This document shows, piece after piece, positions 36,314 through 47,946 of a stretch of DNA of 64,000 nucleotides. A model generated the notes under the pieces. The model worked only from the letters and a program-made list of their open reading frames with translations. It was not told the origin of the DNA and ran no database searches. Positions within the stretch are counted from its first letter, which is position 1. The number at the start of each line of letters is the position of its first letter. Position numbers and translations under genes: made by a program. Origin of the DNA: Siphonodentalium dalli (taxonomy: Eukaryota; Mollusca; Scaphopoda; Gadilida; Siphonodentaliidae); the NCBI GenBank assembly GCA_032622095.1, contig CP136069.1:10244036-10308035 (forward strand). The letters are read 5' to 3'.

Positions 36314-36583
36314 TCAGCTGCATGGTATCTCGTATATGGATTGGAGCTCATATACATGGATAATGATACATGTCAGTCTCAGCTGCGTAACATGGACAGA
36401 TCAGATATGTGATATTAACAAACATACTTCGAGCTTATGGATTAATGAACCGGATTGAAAAGACTTTTTTTCATTTTCAATAAATTTTGGGCCATTTGAA
36501 AAAATTGTTGTTTATATTTCTGGATTTAATACAAAAAATAGGTAACCCTATACAAGGATTGACTATTTTAACAGAATATACAG
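36314..36583 (+). other. Probable 3' UTR and downstream flank of the lectin gene
   Basis: Sequence between the stop codon and the polyadenylation signal shows no repeat I recognise. Past the signal, a T-rich stretch follows and leads to a palindromic MITE at 36584. Confidence 0.5.
36479..36484 (+). terminator. Polyadenylation signal AATAAA
   Basis: A canonical AATAAA lies about 165 bp after the lectin stop codon and is followed by T-rich sequence (ATTGTTGTTTATATTT near 36505). Position and context suit the 3' end of this gene. Confidence 0.6.
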
Positions 36584-36717
36584 CTCGTCCTCAGTCTATA
36601 GCGGGAGTTACAAAACGAGTCGAGTAAATTAGGTTTGGACCGAGCCTTTGACGAGGTCCAGGCCTAATTTGCTGGACGAATATTTATTGTAAATTCCACT
36701 ATAAACTGGGGACGAGT
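36584..36717. mobile_element. CCCAGTTTATAG palindromic MITE, copy 1
   Basis: This is an imperfect palindrome running from CTCAGTCTATAGCGGGAGTT to AAATTCCACTATAAACTGGG around a centre rich in CCGAGCC/GAGGTCCAGG. The same element lies at 47947-48069, where the arms are better preserved (CCCCAGTTTATAGCGGAATT and its complement). Confidence 0.8.
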
Positions 36718-36949
36718 TGTCGATTCTATCTATTACATTATCGAAAACCTCGATACTAACATCGGCGTATATAAGGCCTGTTAATACATCACCATGATGT
36801 GGTGAGTACCAGTTGGGCAGATGATGTCATTTTATTATTTGTCGAGCAATCTCTGGCGTCAGCAGCAGCTATCAACTGGCATGGTATCGATGCATTTAAG
36901 GCTTTAATTGATTCCACAGAGGACGGGAGTGTCTCGTCTGAATAGCACA

Positions 36950-37161
36950 CAGTAATGCTCTAAGTAATCGACTCCTAAACCACAGCAGAATTATGGGTAA
37001 ATTTTCAGGATTTAGTCGGAAATATGGCTTGTTGCCATTCACCGGAAAGCTCTCGGGAGAGCTTTCCGATGAATGGCAACAAGCCATATTTCCGACTAAA
37101 TACTGAACAGTTACCCATAATTCTGCTGTGGTTTAGGAGTCGATTACTTAGAGCATTACTG
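36950..37161. mobile_element. CAGTAATG-family palindromic MITE, full copy
   Basis: This is a 212-bp near-perfect palindrome from CAGTAATGCTCTAAGTAATC to GATTACTTAGAGCATTACTG, with an inner hairpin around GGAAAGCTCTCGGGAGAGCT. The right flank is TA; the left flank is CA, consistent with one mutated base of a TA duplication. The minus-strand open frames here simply follow the palindrome. Confidence 0.87.
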
Positions 37162-37409
37162 TAAGTATAGCACGACAGAACATATATTTTAAAATAAACA
37201 GAATTATGTAAGGTCAGTGGGTCTTCGTTTTCCAAACAATATTGCGCGTCAATATATATCAAGTGGTGTGTTCTCAAGATTTTTAAGCCCCACAATGTAT
37301 TGCACTCAGCTAGACGGGGGTTTCTCGGCTGAATAGAGCACAAGGCACGACTCAGCTTCATTCTAACGATTGTGGGGGAATCAATATGAGATGTGCTCCA
37401 TTCATTTGC

Positions 37410-37862
37410 GACCCGCCATATCAAATCCAGTCGTAAGTCGGGATGTTTTTACCCTGTGCCAATGCATTCTCTTATATATGCGAGTCGACCATAGGTCGCC
37501 TCGCATATATAAGAGAATGCATTGGCCTAACAATTTTTTACAATTTTTATAATTTTTTCTTGTATTCTTTAACAATTTTATAATTTCACCCATACAGAGC
37601 CCCAGACAAACATAAGCAGACGACACTCTTCTATATGCTTCTATATATGTGTGGGGCTCCCTGCAGGGTAATGGATGTTTTTTTATTTTATGTCCTAAAA
37701 ATTGTAACAAACATTTATTTTAAAAAAATGATAAATAATTGTTAGGCCAATGCATTCTCTTATATATGCGAGGCGACCTATGGTCAACTCGCATATATAA
37801 GAGAATGCATTGGCACAGGGTGAAAAAATCCCGACTTACGACTGGATTTGATATGGCGGGTC
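37410..37862. mobile_element. Foldback element with hairpin termini, copy 2 (most complete)
   Basis: Outer inverted arms GACCCGCCATATCAAATCCA...AGTCGTAAGTCGGGA (37410-37443) and their complement (37829-37862) enclose ACCCTGTGCC and the ~70-bp hairpins at 37458-37525 and 37745-37813. The core is in the opposite orientation to copy 1 and carries CCCTGCAGGGTAATGG. The plus and minus open frames across it are produced by the palindromes. Confidence 0.87.
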
Positions 37863-38734
37863 ACATTTGTTCAACGAACTGCATCTCACATCTCGCAATA
37901 AAGTGGTTGGTGTTTTATATATGAATTACTGGTATAGTTTAAGTTGGACGAGTACCGTAGACCACCAATCACTGTCATGTGATGAGTACCACTTGGACAT
38001 AAATCAATGGTTAACAATGTTTTACAAGTCAAGGTCAGTATTGGACCGTTGGACGCCTGGACGGGAGTGTCTTATATCTTAAACTAATCGAAATGATATC
38101 CATCGAGCAGATGCTAATACAAAGTAAGATCCAACACGTGCCGCCTCTGCTATATATTGCATACTTTATTCACACAGATGCACGTGTTTTCCTGAATTGC
38201 TTACATGGAGTTACTAACACGATGTGATTATATCAATTTCAACATATGGGTTATCAAATAGTTGCTCTTGGTCATATACATTACAAGAAAACCATAGTCA
38301 GAAATGGTAACCCTCTCAAGGTCATCTATTATATCCCCTTGATTGTAACTATAGAATCTTTTTCATTTCCGTTATTTGTAAATGGTATAGCTTATCACAA
38401 ACCAAAAAATCAACATTATTGACATCATGTAAACGCCAATAATCGAAATTGAGATTCTCAACTACACCTTTTACCGGGCTCGGGGTCGCACTACAGCTCG
38501 TCATCGGGGTCGCACTACAACTTTTAACGTGTCCCAATAATTAACATTATATAAATAGAACCCCCATGCGCTATGGCAGCGCACATGCGAAACACGAATT
38601 TGTATAATAGTATACACGCGGCGCGCGTAATTATTCGAACAATCTCTGAAGTGGGTCCTGCCATCATCTCTTGCGTCAGCAGCTATCAGGTGACTTCTGC
38701 GGCCCAATTGATTCTACTGAAAACGGAAGTTTCA
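37863..38734. other. Intergenic stretch, nothing recognised
   Basis: The only local feature is a short direct repeat, TCGGGGTCGCACTACA, near 38470 and 38503. No exon or RNA gene was found. Confidence 0.4.
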
Positions 38735-39000
38735 CGAATCAATAGAGCAAGGAGTACTGCAGAAATCTATTCGGGGGGAGAATTCCGGACTCCATGTGAA
38801 CGAATCAATGGAGCAAGGAGTACTACAGATGTCCATTCAGGGGGAGAATTCCGGACTCCATGTGAACGAATCAATAGAGCAAGGGGTACTACATAAGTCT
38901 ATTCGGGGGGAGAATTCCGGACTCCATGTGAACGAATCGATGGAGCAAGGAGTACTACAGATGTCCATTCGGGGGGGGGAGAATTCCGGACTCCATGTGA
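38735..39000. repeat. 66-bp tandem repeat, 4 units
   Basis: CGAATCAATAGAGCAAGGAG recurs at 38735, 38801, 38867 and 38933, each followed by TTCGGGGGGAGAATTCCGGA and CTCCATGTGA. Because 66 is a multiple of 3, open frames run through the first units and stop in the later, diverged ones. Confidence 0.9.
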
Positions 39001-39249
39001 TAAGTTTCGGACTCGGATGTGCTCGAATTTATATCTCGCACAACAGGAACTCGCGTTAAAGTCCATTGAAAACGCACTTCTATTTCCTTTTACAAAACTA
39101 ATGTAACTATTAATTGCATTGGATGGAATTGATCGCTCAAAACATCTCGAGGGTCCAACACCATTCGCTCTTTGAAATCATAAGTGCATCTTAGTCACTA
39201 TCAATTCAAACTATATCGAATCGTGCCACCCAATTATTCAGTATGTGTA

Positions 39250-39362
39250 TATGGGTCATCCGTGGCTCAGTCGGTATATAGACCATGTTGCAATGACTGC
39301 CATACGCTGACCAGAATAGTGACCAAACTGAAGAGAGGATGTGTCGCGAATCAGAACACACC
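39250..39362 (+). repeat. Possible tRNA-derived SINE fragment
   Basis: CCGTGGCTCAGTCGGTATA at 39260 fits an RNA polymerase III A box (TGGCTCAGTCGG at 39263-39274). About 75 bp downstream, TGTCGCGAATCAGAACAC resembles a decayed B box. The wide spacing and lack of a cloverleaf argue against a functional tRNA and for a degraded SINE head. No tail or target duplication is visible. Confidence 0.4.
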
Positions 39363-39706
39363 AGAAAATTTGAATATTTATATATTCTGAACTATTGGCT
39401 ATTTAACACTGTAAAGTTGCAATCCTATAGGTTGTATGGTAACGCCACACCAAACTAAAGTCCAATTATATCTAAACAACGGGATAATCCACATGTCAAA
39501 CACATTGTGAGTTTAGGCAAATTGATGTAGTATTACCATAGTTAAGATTCAAACTAGATAACCATACATGGCATTACAATTAGTTAAAATATGTTCACTT
39601 TTCCAGCTTGCTGATCCTATAAAGCTGAACAAAACATTATGCAGGCCCCGAGTATGACATTGATAAGTTATAATTGGAAAGCGGAATACACCTAGAAGAC
39701 TGTTAA

Positions 39707-40149
39707 CCCTTTGAGTGCCAGGTCCTATTTGTGTATCAACCCATATACCCTGTGCCAATGCATTCTCTTATATATGCGAGTCGACCATAGGTCGCTTCGC
39801 ATATATAAGAGAATGCATTGGCCTAACAATTTTTCATCATTTCTAATTATTCTTTACAATTATTTACAATTTTAATAATTTGTTCTTGTATTCTTTAACA
39901 GACTTATTTTGTAGGTTTAGTGCCAGGGAATCTCACGTTTTTCATGGGTATCACAATTATTACTATGAATACTTGGTGATAGTTTTGAGTTATAACATGC
40001 CCCTAAGGTTTTATCCAGTTTGTTTTTAAATTCGATATAGCTTGCGTAAGCATACCCAAAAAAGTCAACCCAATTTGTTGAATATTTTAGGGCCGATTTT
40101 ACTGACCGTAAATTAGGGCCGATGAGATTGGCCCCTGGCACTGAAAGGG
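39707..40149. mobile_element. piggyBac-like non-autonomous element with a nested foldback
   Basis: The left end reads TTAA followed by CCCTTTGAGTGCCAGG (39703-39722). The right end, CCTGGCACTGAAAGGG (40134-40149), is its inverted match with one mismatch. TTAA plus CCCTTT-type ends is the piggyBac signature, but the right flank is TGTA, so the duplication is lost or the assignment is wrong. A partial copy of the hairpin foldback lies inside. Confidence 0.5.
39747..39905. mobile_element. Foldback element with hairpin termini, copy 3 (partial)
   Basis: One ~70-bp hairpin (GCCAATGCATTCTCTTATAT and its complement, 39754-39822) is followed by core sequence ending TTCTTGTATTCTTTAACA. The second hairpin and most of the core are missing. 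Confidence 0.8.
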
Positions 40150-40368
40150 TGTATGCATCAAGTTGTGGATCAGTTGCACAATGTGTGCATTTATGGGCAG
40201 ATGAATGTACAATTGCCATTACATTTCATCAAAAGACCTTGACCTTCATGTATAGACCATGTAGTGAGCAACCATGCACCAGCACTACCAACATGCATAC
40301 TAATATCAAACAATACAAATTAATTTCACAGAAACAGATAATTTCTCTTTTCTCCTATGTCTAATATG

Positions 40369-40828
40369 AATCATACGTGACACGTAGTGGAGCAACCACA
40401 CATGCTGTGCCTCAAATTTGCATTTTATCGGCGACATAGCGCTAAGAATAATCTATGTAACACCACGCAGTGATCACAACGGAGATGACATGCCAACTTG
40501 ATAAGACGTGTCGTGGATTGTGCAATCTTGTCTGGATTCTGGCCCACAAATCTAAAATGACGTCAGAAACCGTGTCATGACGTCTTTATTTTTCGTTTTC
40601 ATTAAGCTAACCAAAGAAATTGTTCTAATTGAAATTAATAGACTTAAATCACATGTGAATTCTTCGTAAGTTGTGAATTAGTTACTTTCATTTTCATCGG
40701 GATGCTTCATTCCCAATTCCGCGTTGTTTTTTTGCAATCTCCACACTGTTGCTAACGGGAAGTCACGTTATAATTTCTCCAAAAAATCACTGATGGATAT
40801 AGAAAAAAATATTGGTGGTTGCTATAAT
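40369..40828 (+). repeat. Dispersed ~450-bp repeat, copy 2
   Basis: Same-orientation relative of 35144-35628, with shared blocks including ACGTGACACGTAGTGGAGCA (one base different) and ATCACTGATGGATATAGAA. It carries a segment around TGACGTCAGAAACCGTGTCA absent from copy 1. Confidence 0.8.
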
Positions 40829-40849
40829 GTCGATGCCATGGAAACCAGA

Positions 40850-41065
40850 TTTACAGCTTACCAGCGTCAATTTGTCCGGGAACCACCACATATTTACGGC
40901 TTACCAGCGTCAGTTTGTCCGGGAACCACCACAGATTTACGGCTTACCAGCGTCAGTTTGACCGGGAACCACCACAGATTTACGTCTTACCACCGTCAAT
41001 TTGTCCGGGAAACACAACAGATTTACGGCTTACCAGCGTCGGTTTGTCCGGGAACCACCACAGAA
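40850..41065. repeat. 43-bp tandem repeat, 5 units
   Basis: ATTTACGGCTTACCAGCGTC + AGTTTGTCCGGGAACCACCA + CAG repeats with CCAGCGTC blocks at 40861, 40904, 40947, 40990 and 41033. The period is not a multiple of 3, so the overlapping open frames (40724-41095 and 40915-41373) shift through the unit and are not convincing genes. Confidence 0.9.
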
Positions 41066-42444
41066 AAAGGATTTCGCTTGGTTCAAAGACCATAATGTTC
41101 CAAGTTTCATTGTTTAGTCCGCTCAGTCACGATTTTGTGTTAATCCACTGGACTGCTGGTACAAGTGTGAGCTATCATGATCACGCTCAGTGTTTTAACG
41201 CTTGGATGCTGCATTTTTGGGACAAAACCAGCATTTTGAGAGGATCTGCCAGTCGCTGTTATCAGGTGCGTTTGAACCACCGTTTGCATTTGACGTTACC
41301 AATGTGTATTTCCTGCAACACATGTGTGATGATTGTGAGAAATGTTCGACATCATTCTAATACAAGGGAATAATTTATTAAAAGAAATTTCCAACCATAT
41401 AAGGATGGAAATTTCCAACAGATAGCCATATGTGTCATTTTACCTAAAGTAAAAGAAAATATGAGAATTTCCGTATAAAATAAGTTAAATAGCAAGTTTC
41501 ACGCTAAATTGGAAAAGGTCAAAACATGAAATTCGAATAAAATATTTGAACTTGTAATACGACCCTGCCTAACTATGCTTAAAAGCCATGTCCTGATTGG
41601 CCAGTGGCCCGAGTTACCATGGCTATCTCGTTCCAGTTTTGTGGTACAATTCTACTTTTTCCAATTGTACCACGAAAAAAATCGGTTTATTCAGATCGCC
41701 GCACGCGACTTTTCCCGTCTTTTCTAACTCCGCGCAAACTGGGCATCAACGGAGTACACCCGCACCCGTAACCCTTTGAATTTTGCTACATCTTGACAAT
41801 CTTGCGAATTTTCTAGCGATTTGTCGCTTGAAACTAGTTTGGTTGCCAATGAATATGGTCCAAATGATGTTATGGTATATTGATATATGTTACGACCAAA
41901 GAAAGTTACTTAATAAGTATATTAAATGACAAAATAAATCCATGGGGCCGGGCTGTGCATTCGTCGATTCGAATCTCGATCATATTCGATATTTCGGAAT
42001 CAAGTTGAAAATGAAAGCGTTTGTTCACCAGTACAGAAGGGGAATAAGATTAGTTTAGTAAACTAGATCATTTAGATCGCTTTGTGTAAGGAAAATGGTC
42101 CATAGTCGATGATCATATTCATGTTGTCCCAACAACGTTCAAAACAGAAATGACAGCAATCGTATTCCCTGTACAATTTAAATGAAACGCACGGGCGCCG
42201 CTGAAAACACATCGTTTTTTTAGCCAATCACAACGATTATTTCTAGAAGAGGTGCCTCGAAAAGTTAACGGGGGAATTTCATAACAAGACAAGACATTAC
42301 CAGAGTACTCCATGCAAAGAAATCGAGTACGCCCAATACGAATTACACCACGAAATGTTTTCTCACCTGAGACCGAAAAAGCGCAGTATTTCGTTGACTA
42401 TTCAGTCGAATTGTGACCATCAACTTTCAGTCGTATTACAAAAG
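41066..42444. other. Intergenic stretch, nothing firm recognised
   Basis: A short local inverted pair, GTGGTACAATT...AATTGTACCAC at 41640-41672, recalls the larger hairpin at 42445-42590. The tail of the open frame from 40915 ends at 41373 with no domain. No exon was identified. Confidence 0.4.
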
Positions 42445-42590
42445 AAATAAATACACGGTGTATCGGTGTGTATGGTCAAGTTGTACCACAAAAAACTGAT
42501 TGTAGGACTCCGCTACGCGTCGTCCTACAATCAGTTTTTTTGTGGTACAACTTGACCATACACACCTCTACACTGTGTATTTATTTCTTA
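42445..42590. repeat. Large hairpin (65-bp arms, 13-bp loop)
   Basis: The arm 42445-42509, containing GTGTGTATGGTCAAGTTGTA and CCACAAAAAACTGATTGTAG, is complementary to 42523-42590. The loop is TCCGCTACGCGTC-like. The inner 45 bp are almost perfect and the outer part has a few mismatches. It may be a small foldback element. Confidence 0.85.
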
Positions 42591-42603
42591 ATTACTACAC
42601 GAT

Positions 42604-42970
42604 GCCCTGTGCCAATGCATTCTCTTATATATGCGAGTCGACCATATGTCGCCTCGCATATATAAGAGAATGCATTGGCCTAACAATTTTTTATCATGTT
42701 TTTTAAATAAATGTTTCTTACAATTTTTAGGACATAAAATAAAAAAATAACAATTACCCTGCAGGGAGCCCCACGCATATATAGAAGCATTTAGAAGAGT
42801 GTCGTCTGCTCGTGTTTGTCTGGGGCTCTGTATGGGTGAAATTATAAAATTGTTAAAGAATACAAGAACAAATTATTAAAATTGTAAAAAATTGTTAGGC
42901 CAATACATTCTCTTATATATGCGAGGCGACCTATGGTCGACTCGCATATATAAAAGAATGCATTGGCACA
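42604..42970. mobile_element. Foldback element with hairpin termini, copy 4
   Basis: Hairpins at 42609-42680 and 42899-42968 flank a core like copy 1 (CCCTGCAGGGAGCCCC, TTTGTCTGGGGCTCTGTA). The outer arms of copies 1 and 2 are absent; the element starts CCCTGTGCC and ends GGCACAGAG. This suggests that the hairpin-bounded unit is the mobile part and the outer arms are a separate host element. Confidence 0.85.
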
Positions 42971-43068
42971 GAGTATATGTAAAAAATGTATATGTAAAAA
43001 TTGCAACAATATCAAGGGAATGCAACACATTATGTTTACCTAACTGTCGTTATTGGAGAACTATATCA

Positions 43069-45761
43069 ATAATGCATATAAGTACAAGGTTTATATAATT
43101 TATATAATGCATATAAGTACAAGGTTTATATAATGTATATAATGCATATAAGTACAAGGTTTATATAATTTATTTAATGCATATAAGTACAAGGTTTATA
43201 TAATTTATATAATGCATATAAGTACAAGGTTTATATAATTTATATAATGCATATAAGTACAAGGTTTATATAATTTATATAATGCATATAAGTACAAGGT
43301 TTATATAATTTATATAATGCATATAAGTACAAGGTTTATATAATTTATATAATGCATATAAGTACAAGGTTTATATAATTTATATAATGCATATAAGTAC
43401 AAGGTTTATATAATTTATATAATGCATATAAGTACAAGGTTTATATAATTTATATAATGCATATAAGTACAAGGTTTATATAATTTATATAATGCATATA
43501 AGTACAAGGTTTATATAATTTATATAATGCATATAAGTACAAGGTTTATATAATTTATATAATGCATATAAGTACAAGGTTTATATAATTTATATAATGC
43601 ATATAAGTACAAGGTTTATATAATTTATATAATGCATATAAGTACAAGGTTTATATAATTTATATAATGCATATAAGTACAAGGTTTATATAATTTATAT
43701 AATGCATATAAGTACAAGGTTTATATAATTTATATAATGCATATAAGTACAAGGTTTATATAATTTATATAATGCATATAAGTACAAGGTTTATATAATT
43801 TATATAATGCATATAAGTACAAGGTTTATATAATTTATATAATGCATATAATTACAAGGTTTATATAATTTATATAATGCATATAAGTACAAGGTTTATA
43901 TAATTTATATAATGCATATAAGTACAAGGTTTATATAATTTATATAATGCGTATAAGTACAAGGTTTATATAATTTATATAATGCATATAAGTACAAGGT
44001 TTATATAATTTATATAATGCATATAAGTACAAGGTTTATATAACTTATATAATGCATATAAGTACAAGGTTTATATAATTTATATAATGCATATAAGTAC
44101 AAGGTTTATATAATTTATATAATGCATACAAGTACAAGGTTTATATAATTTATATAATGCATATAAGTACAAGGTTTATATAATTTATATAATGCATATA
44201 AGTACAAGGTTTATATAATTTATATAATGCATATAAGTACAAGGTTTATATAATTTATATAATGCATATAAGTACAAGGTTTATATAATTTATATAATGC
44301 ATATAATTACAAGGTTTATATAATTTATATAATGCATATAAGTACAAGGTTTATATAACTTATATAATGCATATAAGTACAAGGTTTATATAATTTATAT
44401 AATGCATATAAGTACAAGGTTTATATAATTTATATAATGCATACAAGTACAAGGTTTATATAATTTATATAATGCATATAAGTACAAGGTTTATATAATT
44501 TATATAATGCATATAAGTACAAGGTTTATATAATTTATATAATGCATATAAGTACAAGGTTTATATAATTTATATAATGCATATAAGTACAAGGTTTATA
44601 TAATTTATATAATGCATAGAAGTACAAGGTTTATATAATTTATATAATGCATATAAGAACAAGGTTTATATAATTTATATAAGGCATATAAGTACAAGGT
44701 TTATATAATTTATATAATGCATATAAGTACAAGGTTTATATAATTTATATAATGCATATAAGTACAAGGTTTATATAATTTATATAATGCATATAAGTAC
44801 AAGGTTTATATAATTTATATAATGCATATAAGTACAAGGTTTATATAATTTATATAATGCATATAAGTACAAGGTTTATATAATTTATATAATGCATATA
44901 AGTACAAGGTTTATATAATTTATATAATGCATATAAGTACAAGGTTTATATAATTTATATAATGCATATAAGTACAAGGTTTATATAATTTATATAATGC
45001 ATATAAGTACAAGGTTTATATAATTTATATAATGCATAGAAGTACAAGGTTTATATAATTTATATAATGCATAGAAGTACAAGGTTTATATAATTTATAT
45101 AATGCATAGAAGTACAAGGTTTATATAATTTATATAATGCATATAAGTACAAGGTTTATATAATTTATATAATGCATATAAGTACAAGGTTTATATAATT
45201 TATATAATGCATATAAGTACAAGGTTTATATAACTTATATAATGCATATAAGTACAAGGTTTATATAATTTATATAATGCATAGAAGTACAAGGTTTATA
45301 TAATTTATATAATGCATAGAAGTACAAGGTTTATATAATTTATATAATGCATACAAGTACAAGGTTTATATAATTTATATAATGCATATAAGTACAAGGT
45401 TTATATAATTTATATAATGCATATAAGTACAAGGTTTATATAATTTATATAATGCATATAAGTACAAGGTTTATATAATTTATATAATGCATATAAGTAC
45501 AAGGTTTATATAATTTATATAATGCATAGAAGTACAAGGTTTATATAATTTATATAATGCATAGAAGTACAAGGTTTATATAATTTATATAATGCATACA
45601 AGTACAAGGTTTATATAATTTATATAATGCATATAAGTACAAGGTTTATATAATTTATATAATGCATATAAGTACAAGGTTTATATAATTTATATAATGC
45701 ATATAAGTACAAGGTTTATATAATTTATATAATGCATATAAGTACAAGGTTTATATAATTT
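43069..45761. repeat. 35-bp AT-rich satellite, about 77 units
   Basis: The unit ATAATGCATATAAGTACAAG + GTTTATATAATTTAT repeats for 2.7 kb with very few substitutions. Variant units recur in blocks: the CTTATAT and ATACAAG variants reappear 315 bp (9 units) apart near 44042/44357 and 44126/44441, and a run of two ATAGAAG plus one ATACAAG unit reappears 245 bp (7 units) apart near 45281/45526. This shows higher-order amplification. Confidence 0.97.
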
Positions 45762-45896
45762 TCCATGTTCTTCTTTGAGGTAATCTTTTTTACAGATTTT
45801 TTATTTATTTTTCATATTTACCTACTGCAAGTGCCTTAGTTTAAACAATATTTTATTTGAATTAAACAAAGGCACAAACAATACATAGCCATGACA

Positions 45897-46408
45897 TCTA
45901 CTATATATTTTGGGACTTCTGTTTGTCTGTCTGTCTGTTTGTCTGTTAGCTATGGTCGGGAAAATTGCCCGACGGATTTTGACGAAATTTGATACCTAGG
46001 GGTAATTTTTTCCAGGGATGGTTTTGGACGGGTCAAATCGTGACCCCGGCCCGACCTTGACCTTCAAAAAGGTCAATTCGCGGTCAAATCTGGTAAAACG
46101 GACGGATTTCGACGAAATTTTTTACTTAGAGTTACTTTTGGACGGGCAGTCTTTTGGACGGGTCAAATCGTTATCCCGACGTGACCTTGACCTTCAAAAT
46201 GGTCAATTCAAGGTCAAATCGGGTAAAATCAGATGCATTTCGACGGGTTATTTTGTCGGGTACTTTTGTTCGGGGAGTGTTTTGGACGGGTCAAATCGTG
46301 ACCCAGACCTGACCTTGACCTTCAAAATGGTCAATTCAAGGTCAATTCGCGCAATTCGCCGAAAAGCAGAGGGGAATCAGCCCGGACGAAGTCGGGTCCA
46401 CCAGCTAG
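45897..46408 (+). mobile_element. Non-autonomous Helitron
   Basis: The 5' end is TC (TCTACTATATATTTTGGGAC) directly after host A at 45896. The 3' end has a GC-rich hairpin (CCCGGACGAAGTCGGG, 46381-46396) followed by TCCACCAG and terminal CTAG, with host T at 46409. TC...hairpin...CTRR inserted between A and T is the Helitron signature. The 512-bp interior has three ~120-bp repeats (TTTTGGACGGGTCAAATCGT, GACCTTGACCTTCAAAATGG). No Rep/helicase is encoded; the 131-codon frame at 46018 follows the internal repeats. Confidence 0.9.
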
Positions 46409-46409
46409 T

Positions 46410-47197
46410 ATAGTATATATGTTCAAAAGAGGATCGGGTAACAATCATTGATAATTTTGTTAAATCCTACCCTCAGAAAATAAATGTTACCCCAGGTATC
46501 TTGGAATGGATTCCATTGGGTATATAGCAGACGGGTTTGGTTCTCTGTGGTCCGAGTAAGATATTTTAGATGAAAGGAAGGATAATGGTAAGTGAGTGTA
46601 AGCAGTAATTAGAAAGAAATTGGGGGGATTTCGAACGTCTATTGATCAGGATTAGTTCACATTATTAACAATACATTAAGGAGCTGTTAAGTTTAATGTA
46701 TGTTATAAGTATTTAATAAGTGAAAAAATCAGTACACAGCAATAACAAAAGACGAGTCCGCACCGCAATTAAATATTCATTGGTAGAGCGTGTGGTGGTT
46801 GCATGGGCTAAAACACGGTTGCCTTGGGTCCCTTAAAACAGTTTTTACACAAATGTATGTGACCTACCATCAATAATTCGTCGCCAACGATTTCTCTATA
46901 CACTGTTTGTTCTTTACCCTTGCTGTCGACTTGACGTTCAATAAGTTGTCCGTTGGTGTATGATGTCGTCACCTGCGTAAAACGTTAAGGAAAGACGTCA
47001 CAACTCTGTGAAAAGAACCCAGAACGGAGATCATACGTCATAATAAGGCCATGGTTGCAAAATGTCTCAAATCGAAGTGTGAATCCTTCGTATTATTCAC
47101 CGATATAAATAACTCAATCAGAAAAGATAGCGAATGGGCTATTTATACATTTTATTACATGATCATACCCTTATTCCATTCAATAAACCTATTCTAT
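46410..47197. other. Intergenic stretch, nothing recognised
   Basis: No repeat family, RNA gene or exon was identified in this ~790-bp interval between the Helitron and a large hairpin. Confidence 0.4.
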
Positions 47198-47366
47198 ATA
47201 AATACACAGAACGACACGATGTATTTGTGTTTGTCGATACGACACGAGTGCTGTCGTGGAAGGATAGAACGAGAGACGCTTGCGCCTCGAGTTCTATCCT
47301 TCCGCGACAGCATGATTGTCGTATCGACAAACCCATTTACACATCGTGTCGTTCTGTGTTTATTAC
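47198..47366. repeat. Large hairpin (about 75-bp arms)
   Basis: Left arm blocks CACAGAACGACACGATGTAT, TTTGTCGATACGACA and GAAGGATAGAACGAG pair with CTCGAGTTCTATCCTTC, TGTCGTATCGACAAA and ACATCGTGTCGTTCTGTG on the right, around a loop near GACGCTTGCGCC. The two overlapping open frames starting at 47051 and 47134 run through both arms and are explained by the palindrome. Confidence 0.85.
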
Positions 47367-47946
47367 ACGCTTCGTGTCCTAGAATCCGTGCATTAAAAAT
47401 ACAGGATTAGAAGGTTTATTTAGGCTCATATATACAGGGCGTGTTTGTCATCTGTGATGATTCTTTTATTTAAATAGTTCCAGTTTCACGGTTGAGGCGA
47501 ACGTCATATACGTCATTTTACGTCAACGAGATTCGTATGGAACGTACGTTCCGTACGGATTTGTAAATATGGAACAGCAATAACACTGTACTTCGTTAAA
47601 CGTTCGTTTAATAACAGGAAATAGTGGCAGGTGACCTTTGACTTCCGGTTTGTCGTGCGCTACGTCTCAAAAATAATATGGCTTCCAAAATGTCTCCAAC
47701 AAAATATAATGAATGAAGAGTTTGAAGAGTTATGTCATTAAATATACGCCATCAACTACGGTACGCTAAAGAGTCTTTACTTGTCTGGGACTATTTCTTT
47801 ACGCGGGCAAAACAATTCATGGTTATGTATACGTGAAACGTCATCGCAGGCCTTATAGAAGCCGATGTTAGTTTCGCGTCCTATCTTTTTTATTTAAGTG
47901 TGTTTTGTCGAAGTTTGGATCATGTAATAAATAGAATCTACAATTT
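47367..47946. other. Intergenic stretch, nothing recognised
   Basis: It contains a short palindromic stretch near 47540 (GGAACGTACGTTCC) but no repeat family or exon that I can support. Confidence 0.4.

Noticed and set aside
40724-41373. 123- and 152-codon frames over the 43-bp array
   Set aside because: Both are produced by reading through a tandem repeat in shifting frames, with no domain in the unique tail.
46018-46413. 131-codon frame in the Helitron
   Set aside because: It follows the three internal ~120-bp repeats and carries no Rep or helicase motif.
47051-47410. Overlapping 119- and 82-codon frames
   Set aside because: Both run through the two arms of a large hairpin, which explains their openness.
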